A DNA stretch of 64,000 nt from Palsa-504 sp963769715 (GTDB lineage: Bacteria; Actinomycetota; Actinomycetes; Streptosporangiales; Streptosporangiaceae), in NCBI GenBank assembly GCA_963769715.1, contig CAVYNE010000008.1, positions 1 to 64,000 on the forward strand. Direction: 5' to 3'. The notes beneath the pieces were generated by a model that searched no databases, had not been told where the DNA came from, and saw only the letters and a list, made by a program, of their open reading frames with translations. Position numbers and translations under genes: made by a program. Positions 45,469 through 55,601 of the stretch are shown here, one piece after another; within the stretch, counting starts at the first letter, position 1; every line of letters starts with the position of its first letter.

Positions 45469-47461
45469 TTACGCGGCGGTGAGGTCAAGGCGGGTGTCCA
45501 TGTCCAACCGGAACCGGCCGTACGGGTTGACGTGCGACCAGAACAGCGGGGACAGTCCGCGGCGGTCTTCCTCGGTGAGCTTGCCGGCCCATGCCGGGTC
45601 GCGCAGGACCGCCTGGAGGAGCTGGGTGTTGATGAAGACCAGGCTGGACTGCAGCAGGTGGAGCGCGAGCATGGACACCTCGGCGTGCTCGCGGTCGTCG
45701 CCGGTGATGACGCCCTCGCGGCCGTAGTAGATCTTGTCGTTGGCGGAGTTCCAGTTCTCCACGACCTGCAGGCCGGTCGTAGTTCCGCGCTATCAGCTCC
45801 CAGTCGATGGGCCTTTTCTTGAGGATCTTCCCCAGCTTCGGCCACGCGGCCAGGTCGGGACCGGGGGCGTAGAGCTGGATCGCGCCGATGGTCTTCAGCC
45901 GGGGCAGCAGCTTGAAGCCGAGCAGCTCGGTGAACGCGGACCCCACCAGGCTGGCGCCGTGGGTATCGGTGTAGTTGGCCTCGATCTCCGCGTCGGTCCC
46001 GTGCCGCAGCAGGCCCTCGATCATCACCGCGACCTCGGAGGACGAGCAGGACTTCAGCTGCGAGTACACGCACAGCCGGCCGCGCTCGACGTGCCAGTAG
46101 ATCATGACGCCGTAGCCGCCGTATCGGGCGTGGAACTCGGTCATCAGGTTGGAGTCCCAGGACGCGAACCGCTTGGAGTCCGACGCGGTGCTGGTCGCCT
46201 CGCCCCACCACTGCGGCTCGCGGGCCTCGAGCGTGGCGTTGACCACCGTGGTGATCGCCGCCCGCAGGTTCTCGCGGGTGACGAAGGTCGAACGAACGTG
46301 CCGCAGCTCGGACTCGCCCACGCCGTGCTCGCCAGTGACCGCCATCTGCCGGATGCCCATGTTGGTGCCGAGCGCGAACAGCACCAGCAGCAGCCGCCGG
46401 CTCAAGGTCGCGCGGTCGAGCACCTCACGGCTGGGCACGGAGGCGAAGCAGTCGTTGAAGTCGGTGATGAACGCAGTGTCCTTCAGGATGTCGAGCAGGT
46501 CGATGGTGCCCCACCGGCGCTGGACCTCGGCCTTGACCGCGCCGAGGTTCTTCGGCTCGGGCAGCTTGTCGAGCTTGGGGACGCTCACCCACGGGCTGCC
46601 CTGCCTGGTGATGATCCGGACGCCGCCGCTGGTGTTCCTGGCCAGGGCCCTGGTCAGCCTGGTCAGCCCTTCGTCCAGGCGCTTGCGGAGCCCGTCGGTG
46701 AACTCGGCGGCGTCCAGGGGCTTGCCCAGCTCGGAGTAGTGGACGTCGCGGTTGTCCTCGAAGTCGCCCGGCAGGTCCTCGTCTGAGTCCTTCCACCGGC
46801 CCGCGCCCTGGACGTAGACCTCACGCCGCCGCAGCGCCTCCCGCAGCGCGATCAGCACGCACAGCTCGTACGGGATCCGCTCCACCCGGCCGTCATCGTC
46901 GGCCACCCCGTCCAGCCACGCCTTCGGCACGACCCCGTCGACCGGCACCTTCTCGCCGGCCGCGTAGAGCTTCTGGTCGCTGTCGGTGCCCGCGTAGCGG
47001 GCGAGCAGGCCGATCGCGTCCATGACCGGCCGGTAGGCGCTGTTGTTGCAGCGGAACTCCAGGGCGGCCAGCAGCGGGGCGAGCATCCGCCGGTAGTAGT
47101 GCGAGTAGGAGCCGCGCAGCTGGTAGCGGACACGCTCGGCCACCGCCCGCTCGGTTGCCTTCAGCTCCCTGGCCAGCGCGCTCAGCGTCTTCACCCCGCC
47201 GGGCACCGCCGGGTATACGGCGTCCCGCACCGTGTCGTCGGGGTGATCGAGCGCGGCGTCGATCATCTTGGTGTAGATGCCGCGCTTGCCCGGCACGCTG
47301 GCCAGGTCGCTGATCAGTTCCTTCTCCACCCGGCGCTCGGCACGGGCGTTGATCCGGTGGATCAGCCCGATCAGCAGCTCGACCAGGCCGTCGACAAGCT
47401 CGGCCTGCCGCGTCCAGCACAGCGCGGCAAGCAGCGTGTACCGCACCGGCTCGCCGCACTC
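45469..47461 (-). pseudogene. tnpA: Tn3-family transposase, truncated and internally deleted
   Basis: About 650 residues of a Tn3-type TnpA. Seen: ELISDLASVPGKRGIYTKMI, RYQLRGSYSHYYRRMLAPLL, RRLLLVLFALGTNMGIRQMA, HARYGGYGVMIYWHVERG and CSSSEVAVMIEGLLRHGTD. Near 45,775, after WELIARNYD, the frame changes and resumes at VENWNSANDKIYYGREGVIT through FWSHVNPYGRFRLDMDTRL; about 70 residues are missing at that point. The N-terminal ~200-300 residues are cut off at 47,461, where a hydrolase-glycosyltransferase gene begins. No resolvase or clear terminal repeat is seen, so it is a dead transposon fragment. Confidence 0.88.
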
Positions 47462-47470
47462 GAGTTCTTC

Positions 47471-49070
47471 ATGTCCCAGATCACTTCTGAGCCGCACTCC
47501 ACCAAGGCCTACGACGATCTCGTCGAGTGGGGCATGCAGACCGACGCCGCGACCATGCTGTGCGATGCTGATGCCCCTCAGCAGATCGCTGATGAGAAGG
47601 AGGCGGTCCGGCTCTGCCGTTCGCTGGCCTGCCCGGTGCTCGTGATCGGCGGTGACCAGGACAAGATCGTCCCGCCGGAGCGGGCGCGACGGATCGCCGA
47701 GCTCACCAACGCCGAGCTGCTCGTAATCGAAGGCGGCGGGCACGCGCCGCACGTCCGGTACCCGGTCGCGGTGAACCACGCCATCCGGGACTTCGCAGAC
47801 CGGCTGGTATCCCGGCCGCGGAAGCAGGCCGCCTGGCAGGCCACGCACGGCCGCCCTCGCCGGGCCCTGTGGATCTCCTCGCCCATTGGCCTGGATCACG
47901 TCCAGCGGGACCTGGCCATCGCCCGGGCCCTCCGGCATCGGGTACCGGACCTGGAGATCCACTGGTGGGCGCAGCCGCCGGTGACCGAGGTGCTCGCCGG
48001 TGCCGGCGAGATCATCCACCCGGCAAGCGCCGCGCTAGTGTCTGAGTCGGCGCACTGGGAGTCGGAATCCGCGGACCACGACCTGCCCGCGTTCTACGCC
48101 TTCCGGCGGATGGACGAGATCTTGTGCGCGAACTACCTGCTGTTCGACAACATCGTCAGGGACACCAGCTACGACCTGTGGGTCGGCGACGAGTGCTGGG
48201 AGATCGATTACTTCTTGCACGAGAATCCTGAGCGGAAGATCGCGCCGTACGCATTCATGACCGACGTGATCGGCTTCCTGCCCACCGACCCCGGCGACCC
48301 ACGCGAAGCCGAGTTGTGCGCCGACTACAACGCCGACTCCATCGAAAAACGTGAACGGTACCCGCGGCTGCGCGACCTGTCCATGTTCATCGGTTCTTTC
48401 GATGAACTGCCCGACTGTCCGTTCGGGCCCGGCCTGCCCGGGATACGGTCATGGTCGCGGCGGTGGTTCTCCTCCGTCCCCTACGTGCTCCCGTTCAACC
48501 CCGACGCCTACCGCGACCGCGCGGTCCTGCGCTGCCGGCTCGGCTATCCCGAAGACCAGCCGCTGCTTGTCGCCGCGGTGGGCGGCACCGCGGTCGGCAT
48601 CAGCCTGCTGGAACTGACCTGCGACGCGTTCGCCCGGCTGCGCAAGCAGGTACCGGACGCGCGGATGCTCCTGGTCACCGGCCCGCGGATCGATTCGCGG
48701 CTGCTGCCGGAGACTGAGGGCATGGACAAACGCGGGTACGTCCCCGACCTCTTCGAGCATCTGGCGTGCGCCGACGCGGCCGTCGTGCAGGGCGGGCTCT
48801 CCACGACGATGGAACTGGTCGCCACCGGGCGCCCGTTCATCTACTTCCCGCTCCGCCACCACTGGGAACAGCAGCACTTCGTCACGCACCGGCTCAATCA
48901 CTACCGGGCCGGGCTGCGGATGGACTATGCGACGACCACAGCCGACGACCTGGCCACCACGATGCGCACGGCCCTGACGCAGAACGACACCGGGCCGGGC
49001 TACCGAAAGGTCCCGCGAGGTGGCGCGCACCGCGCCGCCGCGCATCGCCACACTGCTGGCTGGCCAGTGA
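47471..49070 (+). pseudogene. 5'-truncated alpha/beta hydrolase-glycosyltransferase fusion
   Basis: The reading enters in mid-hydrolase (MSQITSEPHSTKAYDDLVEW, CPVLVIGGDQDKIVPPERAR, VIEGGGHAPHVRYPVAV with the catalytic Asp and His) and continues into a UDP-glycosyltransferase-like half (ALWISSPIGLDHVQRDLAIA, PLLVAAVGGTAVGISLLELT, KRGYVPDLFEHLACADAAVV, QGGLSTTMELVATGRPFIYF). The hydrolase N-terminus with the nucleophile is lost at the transposon junction. Near 49,010 the frame slips; the alternative frame ends naturally at TGA 49070 (TLLAGQ). The glycosyltransferase half alone is nearly complete. Confidence 0.82.
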
Positions 49071-49389
49071 CCGGCACGACCCTTCAGTCGGATCAGCTAC
49101 CGGATTCCGCCTGCTTTCACCACGGCGGCTGCACCAGTAGGCCGGGGAAGAGCTGGCGAGCCGGGGCACTCCTGCTCGTAAGTCCAGCCGTCGTGCCTGC
49201 CGGCGGCGATGAAGGCTCGCGGATGCGCCGCCTGCCCGGTCAAACCCGCGTGCGGCCCGGCGATGGTGCAGCAGCCGCTCGGCTCGGCGCTGGGCACAGG
49301 CCCAAGTGCCCTCCTGATAGCAACGCGTCGCGTCATACGCAGGCTCGTACGCATTTCGATGCTGACGTCCGAGACAAGAGGGGAGCGAG
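49071..49389. other. stretch without a recognised gene
   Basis: About 320 bases. In-frame continuation of the glycosyltransferase reading here looks non-coding. Ends in GAGGGGAGCGAG, the ribosome site of the next gene. Confidence 0.45.
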
Positions 49390-49761
49390 ATGACAGTCCC
49401 GAGTAATGAGGATGCGGTCCGGTCGGTCGTCATGGACTACATGGAGGGGTGGTTCGAGGGCGACGCGAGTCGGATGAAGCGGGTGCTTCATCCTGAGCTG
49501 GTCAAGCGCTGCCGCGGGATCGAGGGCGATGACCCGGATGCGCTGGAGACGCTGTCGGCGCAGGAGATGATCGAGGCGACCGCCGATGGAGAGGGACGCC
49601 GCGAGGATGCCGCTGACCGGCGCATTGAGATCAGGACCGACCATCTGAGTGGCGGGATCGCCAGCGTGCAGTGCTTCTGCCACCGCTATGTCGATCTGCT
49701 GCACCTGATCGACATGCCGGACGGGTGGAAGATCGTCAACGCGGCGTGGTGCCTGCGTTGA
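49390..49761 (+). CDS. NTF2-like (putative lumazine-binding) protein
   Basis: 123 residues, cone-shaped alpha+beta fold. MDYMEGWFEGDASRMKRVLH, LSAQEMIEATADGEGRRED and VDLLHLIDMPDGWKIVNAAW follow the NTF2-like Lumazine_bd_2 pattern. Substrate or partner unknown. GGGGAGCG precedes the ATG. Intact. Confidence 0.85.
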   Translation: MTVPSNEDAVRSVVMDYMEGWFEGDASRMKRVLHPELVKRCRGIEGDDPDALETLSAQEMIEATADGEGRREDAADRRIEIRTDHLSGGIASVQCFCHRYVDLLHLIDMPDGWKIVNAAWCLR

Positions 49762-50016
49762 AAGCGGGGTATTGCATTCGCCTTGGAGCGGGCAGACGCG
49801 CGGGCTACCCGGACCAACCTACAGCCCATACATAAATTCCGTCCCGTCATTGCGTTACACACCGCCGCTTCGTCTCGCTCCGCCATAGGCCGCAGAACGA
49901 CCATTCCAGCGTCGCATGGAGCGACAGTGGCGGCGAGCGGTTAACTACCCAGAACGGCGGCTATTTCGCGGGCCTTGCCCTGAATGTCAACCACGTTGGA
50001 AGACCCGGCGAGCAAG
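49762..50016. other. non-coding stretch
   Basis: About 255 bases, no supported gene; downstream of the convergent WYL gene. Confidence 0.4.
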
Positions 50017-51022
50017 CTAGCCGACTCGTGGTCTTATCCGCGGCACACGCTTGTTGTCCGGCGCTGCGCCCAGGGCGGCCGTCAGCCGCTCCGCGACAGC
50101 CGCGACGGCAGCGCGGAGTTCGGGGCCGCCCTCGACATGGAACCGGATCGGGATCGCGGCCAGCCACTCCCCGGCATACATCGAAGGATTGCTGGTGGTG
50201 CCGGTCAGCACACATCGGGCGCCGTCGTCGGTGCGGTTGAGGCGGCCCATCGGCGGTCTGACGTACCGGGCGACCTCATCGCAGGGAGCATCGAAGGAGA
50301 CCCTGGCCTCGAACTCCCATCCAGCCCCGAGGTGCTGCTCCAGCAGGTCTGCGTAGTCCAGGTCCCCGGGTGCGCGGAACTGCTCGATGCCTCTGGCGAC
50401 GGACTGGATCCGGTCGATGCGGTAGGCGCGGACCGCGCCGGCGCGATGCGAGTGGCACAGCAGGTACCAGCGGCCATGCCGGACGACGACGGCCCAGGGG
50501 TCAACGTCCTCCGCCCACTGCCTGCCTGACTGGCTGCGGTAGCCGATGCTCACCCGGCGCTGGGCCGCGATGGCGTCGACGAGAGCGCTCGTGGTCTGGG
50601 TGCCCGGGTGCACGGCCCCGCGGTCGGGCGCGGCGCAGGCGTGCCGCCGCATGGTGGCGGCGCAGGCCGGCGTTCTCGGGCAGCAGCCGGATGATCTTGC
50701 CCAGCGCGGCGCCGACCGGATCGTCGGCGTCCGAGGCTGCGTGGCTGCCGTCGAGCACGGCCATGACCAGGCCAAGCGCTTCGGTGGCGGTGAACACCAG
50801 CGGCGGCAGCCGGATGCCCCGGCCGACCCGGTAGCCGCCGTAGGGTCCCCGGGTTGACTCCACCGGGATGCCGGCCTCGCGCAGGATCGTGATATAGCGG
50901 CGCGCGGCCCGTTCGGTCACGTCCAGCTGCGCCGCGAGCTGGCCGCCGGTGATGCCAGGCTGGGCCTGCAGCAGCTCCAGGGCCCGAAGCGCCCGCCCGG
51001 TGGGACTCAGGTCGGCTTTCAC
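50017..51022 (-). pseudogene. WYL-domain transcriptional regulator, frameshifted
   Basis: ATG 51022 starts MKADLSPTGRALRALELLQA, with the HTH_11 helix LAAQLDVTERAARRYITILR and the RGPYGGYRVGRGIRLPPLVF wing. Near 50,680 the frame slips, and the WYL domain follows in another frame: HPGTQTTSALVDAIAAQRRV, EDVDPWAVVVRHGRWYLLCH (the WYL-type core) and AYRIDRIQSVARG to the stop at 50017. One base would restore it. Upstream of a divergent alpha/beta hydrolase gene, its probable target. Confidence 0.85.
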
Positions 51023-51137
51023 CAGAACAGGCTAATCAGGAACCCGATCGTCCGGAACCGCATCTATCGTCAGGATTGGGAGGATCCGCTGACCACGCCG
51101 AGCACGCCCGGCCCGCAGCGAGGGAAGGAGAACTCAG

Positions 51138-51821
51138 ATGGACATCCTGCTGATCGCCGGACTGTGGCTCGACGGGTCGGTCTGGGACAACGTCGCCGCC
51201 CGGCTCGAGGCCCGCGGCCACCGCGCCGTGCCGGTCACCCTGCCGGGCCAGGGTGACGGCAATACGTCGGCGACGCTCGCGGATCAGTCGGCCGCGGTGG
51301 TCGCGGCTGTTGATGCAGCGGCCGGCAGGCCCATGGTGGTGGGGCATTCCGCCGCCTGCACTCTGGCGTGGCTCGCCGCCGACGCGCGCCCCGCCAAGAT
51401 CGGCAAGATCGCCCTCATCGGCGGCTTCCCCTCCCCGGGCGAGACATACTTCGACGGCTTTCCCGTCCAGGACGGCGCGATGCCCTTCCCGGGCTGGGGC
51501 GAGTTCGACGGGCCGGACTCGGCCGATCTGGATGACGCCGCAAAGCGGGCCCTCGCGTCGGCTGCCATCCCGGTCCCCGAAGGGGTCACGCGCGGAGTGA
51601 TCAGGCTCGCCGACGAGCGCCGCTATGACGTCCCGGTAGCGCTGATCTGCCCCGAGTTCACCCCGGCCCAGGCCCGGGAATGGATCGAGCACGGCCAGGT
51701 GCCCGAGCTGGCCAAGAGCAAGGACGTGTCGTTTATCGACATCGATTCCGGTCACTGGCCCATGATCAGCGCGCCGGCCGAGCTCGCACGCCTCCTGGCG
51801 CAGGTGGCTGAGGAGTCCTGA
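51138..51821 (+). CDS. alpha/beta hydrolase
   Basis: 227 residues. MDILLIAGLWLDGSVWDNVA, oxyanion region and nucleophile Ser in MVVGHSAACTLAW, and catalytic His in DIDSGHWPMISAP. AAGGAG upstream of the ATG. Divergent from the WYL gene with a 115-base gap. Substrate unknown; sequence resembles small esterase/epoxide-type hydrolases of actinomycetes. Intact. Confidence 0.87.
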   Translation: MDILLIAGLWLDGSVWDNVAARLEARGHRAVPVTLPGQGDGNTSATLADQSAAVVAAVDAAAGRPMVVGHSAACTLAWLAADARPAKIGKIALIGGFPSPGETYFDGFPVQDGAMPFPGWGEFDGPDSADLDDAAKRALASAAIPVPEGVTRGVIRLADERRYDVPVALICPEFTPAQAREWIEHGQVPELAKSKDVSFIDIDSGHWPMISAPAELARLLAQVAEES

Positions 51822-51857
51822 ACGAACGGGGCAATACTCACCGCGGGAGGACCGGCA

Positions 51858-52341
51858 ATGAGGTACACGATCCGGTTGCTCGACGCGTCCACATGGGCGG
51901 CGTTCGCCGAGCTCGCCGAGCGCAACAACGGGGTTTACGGCGGCTGCTGGTGCATGGCCTACCACCCCGAGGACTCCCCGACGGACGCGGCGCAGAACCA
52001 TGCCGGGAAGGAGCGCCGGGTCCGGGAAGGCCGCGCGCATGCCGCGCTGGTCATCGACGAGGACGGCTCCGCGCAGGGCTGGTGCCAGTACGGCAGCCCC
52101 GGCGAAGAGGCACCGCGGTCAGGGCATCGCGCGGGCGGCGCTGGCGGGCGCGCTCGACCAGATCGCCCATCTCGGCGGCGGGCTTGTCGAGGCGATCTCC
52201 GAGGTGACCGCAGGCCGCCAGGCGCAGGGCCGCTTCCTGTTCAGCGCGACGGTCGAGCTCTTCGAGCAGAACGGCTTCACCCGCGTCCGCCGGGTCGGCA
52301 AGCACGCCTGGATCGTGAGCAAGGTGATCGAGCCGGCCTGA
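51858..52341 (+). pseudogene. GNAT acetyltransferase with internal deletion
   Basis: ATG 51858 (GGGAGG upstream): MRYTIRLLDASTWAAFAELA, GGCWCMAYHPEDSPTD, ALVIDEDGSAQGWCQYGSPG. After about 52,110 the frame changes and the acetyl-CoA loop follows, RHRGQGIARAALAGALDQIA, then FEQNGFTRVRRVGKHAW. The normal ~25-residue strand region before the R/Q-x-x-G-x-G/A motif is missing, so a short deletion has broken the gene. Confidence 0.8.
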
Positions 52342-52604
52342 GCGTCGGGCGGGCATTCGGCAGCCCGCCGGCGCCGGAACGGCGCCCTGATCTGCTGGAT
52401 GCCGCCGGGTGCGCAGTTCCACCTGCCCCTGCCACGGATGGGTCCGCGTAACCCCACCGAGCGTGCAGAACGACCATTTCCGCGTGCCGTCAGCGAGGCC
52501 AGGTACTCTCGGCTGCGGTACTGGTACGCGCCAGCCAGGTCGCGTGAGATCTCGTCGCGCTCCCAGCGGCGGATGCGCGCATTCGGGCGGATCGTATCCA
52601 GGTC
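52342..52604. other. non-coding stretch
   Basis: About 260 bases, no supported gene. Confidence 0.4.
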
Positions 52605-52961
52605 TTACCAGCCGAGTTCGCTGAGCCGGTTGTCGTCAATGCCGAAATGATGGGCGATCTCGTGGATGACGGTGCGGCGGACCTGGTCGTCGACCTCCTG
52701 CTCGGTACGGCAGATCGCGCAGATCGCCTGCCGGTAGATGGTGATCCGGTCGGGCAGGACTCCCGCGTATTGCGATGTGCGGCTGGTGAGCGGGATACCC
52801 TCGTAAAGCCCGAGCAGGCCAGGCGGTCCCGGGCGGTGCTCGACCGTCACAGCGACATTGCGCATCAGCCGGCCGAGTTCCTCGGGCAGCCCGTCCAGCG
52901 CGGTGACGACCATCTCTTCGAAACGGCCAGCTTCGACCTCGATCACCAGCCCATTGTCCAA
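52605..52961 (-). CDS. metallopeptidase-like (zincin_1) protein
   Basis: 118 residues. The zinc motif HEIAHHFGIDDNRL (HExxHxxGxD) lies near the C-terminus; EEMVVTALDGLPEELGRLMR and GLYEGIPLTSRTSQYAGVLP, DRITIYRQAICAIC match the minimal metallopeptidase family PF06262. Function of the family is unclear; it could be a housekeeping protease. ATG at 52961; upstream SD weak. Intact. Confidence 0.88.
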   Translation of the reverse strand: MDNGLVIEVEAGRFEEMVVTALDGLPEELGRLMRNVAVTVEHRPGPPGLLGLYEGIPLTSRTSQYAGVLPDRITIYRQAICAICRTEQEVDDQVRRTVIHEIAHHFGIDDNRLSELGW

Positions 52962-53242
52962 CGCAGCGGGGCCGCGACCGTCAGCCCTGACGGGATCGCA
53001 TCACACCTCATCGCGCCCAAAGCGGCAGAACCAGGCGTTCTCAGTGCGGGAGGCAGTGCATAAATATGCAGGCCCTCGGCCCAATGGCTTTGCTTTTGGG
53101 CATCGACGAACGTCCGACGACGTGGTGACCAGGCGCATCGCGGTGCGCATAGTGACCTATGTCACACCTGATGCGTGTATGCGTGCTTTGGGTTGGTGAT
53201 GCCGCGCCCGACCGGGCCTGGCGGTGGCGGCGGAAGCCAGCC
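52962..53242. other. non-coding stretch
   Basis: About 280 bases, no supported gene. Confidence 0.4.
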
Positions 53243-53473
53243 TCAGTCGCGCCCGCTGATCCACACCGATACGTGGACGGGTTCCAGGGCCTGCTGCACG
53301 ACACTAGCCAGGTCATCTCGGACCGAGTCGAGGTCGACGGCGTCTTTCAGCCGGGCCGCGAACGCGGCCACGGTCTGGTCGGCGTCGTAGCGGGCGCGGT
53401 TGAACCGCCGGTCCACGGCATTCTGCACCCGGCGGCGCACCGGATTGAACAACGCCGCCGCGGCCGAAGGCAT
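53243..53473 (-). pseudogene. C-terminal fragment of a membrane sensor protein
   Basis: AAALFNPVRRRVQNAVDRRF then NRARYDADQTVAAFAARLKD and VVQQALEPVHVSVWIS. This is the segment after the last membrane helix of actinomycete multi-pass proteins related to histidine-kinase sensors. Membrane helices and any kinase part are missing; the reading starts abruptly. Confidence 0.65.
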
Positions 53474-53563
53474 GGTGGCGCTTGGGCCTGGACGCGACCA
53501 AGCTTCGACGCATCGAGACTATCCCTGACTGCAAATAGCAGGCATTCGTTAACCGTCACGACG

Positions 53564-53592
53564 TTGTATCAGAAACAGGAGCTTGCTAGCAT
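53564..53592 (+). promoter_or_regulatory. promoter of phosphatase-like gene (leaderless)
   Basis: TTGTAT at 53564-53569, 17-base spacer, TAGCAT at 53587-53592, seven bases to GTG 53600. Predicts a leaderless transcript. Confidence 0.6.
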
Positions 53593-53599
53593 TGCGCGG

Positions 53600-54094
53600 G
53601 TGATTATCCACTTCATATGCCGCGGCAACTCGTTCAGGAGCATTATTGCCGAAGCCTACCTGAACTCGCTCAAGGTTAGGGGCTCGAGCGTTCTTTCGAG
53701 CGGGACGACAGCGGCATCGGATAAAGCCCGGAATCTGGTCTACTACAGAATTACGCTCGCGCTTCTTGAGAAACGCGGCATACGAGAATTCGCCAAGGCC
53801 GACTATGGAGATCAGCTGACGCAGTCGCGCCTGGAGAAAGCTGACATTACAATCTGCATGAATCGTAGGGTTTATGACGAGTGCTCGCAAATCGTGGCCT
53901 TTCCTGCTAGCCCGCGCATATGGTCAGTCGCCGATGTGGGCGAACAGGGTAGGATCGCCTGTACCGAATCAGAAAGCCAGCTTTACAGGGAAGAGGCTTA
54001 TCGGGAAATCGTCGAGAATGTCGATCGATTGGTCTCAGATATCTCGGAAATAAGCCAATTCGGCGGTAGTAGTCAGCGGGGCCGTTCGGGATAA
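53600..54094 (+). CDS. low-molecular-weight protein tyrosine phosphatase-like protein
   Basis: 164 residues from GTG 53600. The P-loop CRGNSFRSIIAEAYL fits C-x5-R-S with the nucleophilic Cys at residue 7, and RIWSVADVGEQGR holds a candidate general-acid Asp where the family usually has DP. The rest (DKARNLVYYRITLALLEKRG, KADITICMNRRVYDECSQIV) fits a LMW-PTP/arsenate-reductase fold. Composition is less GC-rich than the flanks, suggesting transfer. Its last 60 bases overlap the end of the M20 gene on the other strand. Confidence 0.72.
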   Translation: MIIHFICRGNSFRSIIAEAYLNSLKVRGSSVLSSGTTAASDKARNLVYYRITLALLEKRGIREFAKADYGDQLTQSRLEKADITICMNRRVYDECSQIVAFPASPRIWSVADVGEQGRIACTESESQLYREEAYREIVENVDRLVSDISEISQFGGSSQRGRSG

Positions 54095-55477
54095 ATGATC
54101 CTGACCGGCAATGTTGCGCAGCAGCAGCGCCTCGGCCAGGCAAGCCCGCTCGAAGGTCGCCAGGTGCAGGCTCTCGTTGGCGCCGTGCGCCCGGGTGCCG
54201 GGGTCTTCCACCCCGGTGATGAGGATCTCCGCGTCCGGGAAGAGCCCGGCGTAGGCCGTGACGAAGGGGATGGACCCGCCCGCGCCGGCGTCGACGGCCG
54301 GCGTCCCCCAGGCCTGATTCAGGGCCGAACGAGCCGCCTGATACGCACGCCCGCCGGTCTTCGCGGTGAACGGCGCGGCGATGGCGCCCGGCTCGACGGT
54401 CACCTGCACGCCCCAGGGCGCGTTGGCCATCAGGTGGGCCGCAAGCGCCGCGCGGGCCGCGGCCGCGTCGTCCCCGGGAGCCACCCGCATGCTCACCTTG
54501 GCCCTCGCGGCCGGGATGAGCGTGTTGGAGGCCGCCGCCACCGACGGCGCGTCGATGCCGATGACGGCGATCGCGGGACCGGCCCACAGCCGGTCGGTCA
54601 GGCCGCCGGTGCCGGTCAGCTGCACCCCTTGGAGCAGCCCCGCTTCGGCGCGGAACTGCGCCTCGGTCAGGTCGAGCGGGTTCGCCCCCCCGGAACCAGC
54701 AGAGCCGCGGGTCAGGCCGGGCACTGCCACGTCGCCGCGCTCGTCGTGCAAGGTAGCCAACATCCGGCACAGCACGGTCAGCGCATCGGGGACCGGGCCG
54801 CCGTACAGACCGCTGTGCACGCCGTGGCGCAGCGTACGCACCTCCACGACCACGCTGGTCGCGCCGCGCAGCGTGGTGGTCAGCGCCGGGGTGTCCGCGG
54901 TCCAGTTTGCCGCGTCGGCGAACACCACCACGTCGGCGCCGATCAGGTCCTGGTAGGCCGCCAGGAACTCCGGCAGCGCCGGCGAGCCGATCTCCTCCTC
55001 GCCCTCGACGAGCACGGTGACCCCGACCGGGAGCCGGTCGCCGTGCGCCCGCAGCGCGGCCAGGTGCACCGCGACGCCCGCCTTGTCGTCGGCGGCGCCG
55101 CGCCCGTAGAGCCGCCCGTCCCGTTCGGCCGGCTCGAACGGGTCGCTGTCCCAGTCCGCGGGGTCGCCGGGAGGCTGGACGTCGTGGTGCGCATAAAGCA
55201 GGACTGTTGGGGCGCCCGGCGGGGCGGCCCTGCGGGCCACCACCGCGGGCCGGCTGTCCCCGGCGGTCAGCACGTCGACCTCGGGCAAGCCAGCCTGGCG
55301 CAGCAAGGCGGCGACCTCGCCGGCGCTGGCCCACAGGTGCGAGGCGGCGGCCGGATCCGCCGATACCGACGGGATCCGCACCAGCCGCTCGAGGTCGGCG
55401 CGGGCGGACGGCAGGACCCGCCGCACGGCGCCGGCCAGCGAGCCAGCGAGCGGGCCGGTCCCCGGCTCCGGCATCAT
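54035..55477 (-). CDS. M20-family dipeptidase
   Basis: 480-residue zinc aminoacyl-dipeptidase. Metal motif YAHHDVQPPGDPADWDSDPF (HxD), bridging Asp in YGRGAADDKAG, catalytic Glu pair in LVEGEEEIGS, later Asp/His in GGSIPFVTAYAGLFP and AHGANESLHLATFERA. The central lid/dimerisation domain is complete. Cytoplasmic, probably cleaves small peptides. ATG at 55477. Intact. Confidence 0.93.
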   Translation of the reverse strand: MMPEPGTGPLAGSLAGAVRRVLPSARADLERLVRIPSVSADPAAASHLWASAGEVAALLRQAGLPEVDVLTAGDSRPAVVARRAAPPGAPTVLLYAHHDVQPPGDPADWDSDPFEPAERDGRLYGRGAADDKAGVAVHLAALRAHGDRLPVGVTVLVEGEEEIGSPALPEFLAAYQDLIGADVVVFADAANWTADTPALTTTLRGATSVVVEVRTLRHGVHSGLYGGPVPDALTVLCRMLATLHDERGDVAVPGLTRGSAGSGGANPLDLTEAQFRAEAGLLQGVQLTGTGGLTDRLWAGPAIAVIGIDAPSVAAASNTLIPAARAKVSMRVAPGDDAAAARAALAAHLMANAPWGVQVTVEPGAIAAPFTAKTGGRAYQAARSALNQAWGTPAVDAGAGGSIPFVTAYAGLFPDAEILITGVEDPGTRAHGANESLHLATFERACLAEALLLRNIAGQDHLSRTAPLTTTAELAYFRDI

Positions 55478-55601
55478 GATCCCGACGCTACCGGCGCGGC
55501 CGCCGTAATCTCAACCCCGCAAAGCGGGGGCCGCTGGGGCCCGCAGTGGGCAAACCACTGGCCGACGTGGCGCCAGATGCTGCCCCAGTACCTCCGCGAG
55601 C
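55478..55601. other. intergenic
   Basis: About 120 bases with no gene; possible terminator region of the zinc-finger gene, no strong hairpin with T-run. Confidence 0.4.

Noticed and set aside
47099..49393. 764-residue version of the glycosyltransferase reading
   Set aside because: The N-terminal extension is antisense to tnpA and the C-terminal extension follows a frameshift; neither resembles protein sequence of the family.
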